Shown here: positions 4,796 through 5,191 of the stretch, piece by piece
Layout: every line of letters starts with the position of its first letter
Numbering within the stretch: position 1 is the first letter of the stretch
Assembly: GCA_024639445.1 (NCBI GenBank)
Contig: JAHEIJ010000186.1
Coordinates: forward strand, 1-5,191
Source: Gammaproteobacteria bacterium
GTDB taxonomy: Bacteria; Pseudomonadota; Gammaproteobacteria; UBA6429; Thiohalophilaceae
Length of the DNA: 5,191 bases
Reading direction: 5' to 3'
The notes under the pieces: generated by a model
The model's database searches: none
What the model was told of the DNA's origin: nothing
Seen by the model: the letters and a program-made list of their open reading frames with translations, nothing else
Program-made: the position numbers and the translations under genes

Positions 4796-5134
4796 ATGAA
4801 TAAGTTTAATGATATACGCAAACTGTTACTCGCCAAGCGGCAAGAGCTATTACAGCGAGTGTCAAATATTCAAAGGGATCTGCGTAATGAGGACAATCCA
4901 GTCGAGAAGGATTTTGAAGAACAAGCTGTGCAAATGGAGAATGAGGAGGTGTTAAATGCGCTGGATGCGGAAGGACGCGCGACCTTGTTGAAGATTGAAC
5001 ATGCCTTACAGCGTATTGAGGCTGGAAACTACGATATCTGTAGCATGTGCGATACAACGATCCCTATAGAACGTTTACGGGCATTGCCCTATACAGAGCT
5101 GTGTGTTGACTGTGCTGCGGAAGCAGAAGAATGA
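4796..5134 (+). CDS. TraR/DksA-family zinc-finger protein (short DksA-like)
   Basis: This 112-residue protein is shorter than E. coli DksA (151). Residues 1-78 are mostly charged helix with heptad-like spacing, consistent with the coiled coil that enters the RNA polymerase secondary channel. Residues 82-106 form an intact C4 zinc finger (C82, C85, C103, C106; CxxC-17-CxxC) in the block CSMCDTTIPIERLRALPYTELC, closely matching DksA. At the coiled-coil tip, where E. coli DksA has DPVDRA (the DxxDxA motif), this protein reads NPVEKD and continues DFEEQAVQMENEEVLNAL, a pattern I associate with a subgroup of short proteobacterial DksA-like proteins. DksA acts with ppGpp; whether this protein does is not shown. 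The start ATG follows AGGTGA (4787-4792) at close spacing. It is probably a single-gene unit; no clear terminator lies before the window ends. Confidence 0.9.
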   Translation: MNKFNDIRKLLLAKRQELLQRVSNIQRDLRNEDNPVEKDFEEQAVQMENEEVLNALDAEGRATLLKIEHALQRIEAGNYDICSMCDTTIPIERLRALPYTELCVDCAAEAEE

Positions 5135-5191
5135 GACCTGATAGGTGGTTTTTCAGAGTGTTTGTTTGAATAATCACGCTAACAAATAACC

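Noticed and set aside
4806..5057. Minus-strand frame of 83 codons opposite the dksA-like gene
   Set aside because: It is antisense to the coiled coil and zinc finger of a well-supported gene and resembles no family.
5136..5153. Hairpin ACCT-GAT-AGGT followed by GG and five T after the dksA-like gene
   Set aside because: The position and T-run suit a terminator, but a 4-bp stem with a 3-nt loop is too short to call; the window ends before other candidates can be judged.
5162..5186. TTTGTT/AACAAA inverted arms near the right edge
   Set aside because: Short AT-rich arms with a long loop and no T-tract; likely chance symmetry.

Overview
The window looks like an ordinary chromosomal segment of a proteobacterium, probably Beta- or Gammaproteobacteria. 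The evidence is a zwf-pgl pair, an ExeA/MshM-type secretion ATPase, a DUF3185 membrane protein, a PilZ protein and a short TraR/DksA-type zinc-finger protein. The base composition is moderately AT-rich, most clearly between genes. A Nitrosomonadales-like or methylotroph-like host would fit this mix, but that is only an impression from protein style. All six genes lie on the + strand. I see no rRNA, tRNA, CRISPR array, transposase or phage gene.

Layout. (1) Positions 1-1794 hold the 3' part of zwf (glucose-6-phosphate dehydrogenase, cut by the left edge) and, 7 nt later, pgl (6-phosphogluconolactonase). Together they are the first two steps of the oxidative pentose phosphate pathway and almost certainly one operon. 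(2) A 319-nt AT-rich gap contains a cluster of small palindromes around a plausible sigma70 promoter. (3) Positions 2114-3340 encode an AAA ATPase of the ExeA family with a C-terminal FHA (phosphothreonine-reader) domain instead of the peptidoglycan-binding domain of classical ExeA. (4) Positions 3659-3859 encode a 66-residue DUF3185 protein with two membrane segments. (5) Positions 4176-4484 encode a stand-alone PilZ (c-di-GMP receptor) protein. It is followed by a hairpin terminator inside a 104-bp segment bounded by perfect 13-bp inverted repeats. (6) Positions 4796-5134 encode a 112-residue TraR/DksA-family protein with an intact four-cysteine zinc finger.

After pgl, each gene is preceded by its own gap of 311-319 nt, so the last four genes are probably separate transcription units, not one operon. 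Three of them belong to signalling families: FHA (protein phosphorylation), PilZ (c-di-GMP) and DksA-like (RNA polymerase secondary channel, ppGpp-linked in the best-known members). Nothing in the sequence proves that they act together.

I found no convincing new multi-gene system. The points most worth following are the ExeA-FHA fusion, the 104-bp inverted-repeat segment overlapping the pilZ stop codon, a pentanucleotide repeat in the ATPase-FHA linker, and the palindrome cluster upstream of the ATPase gene.
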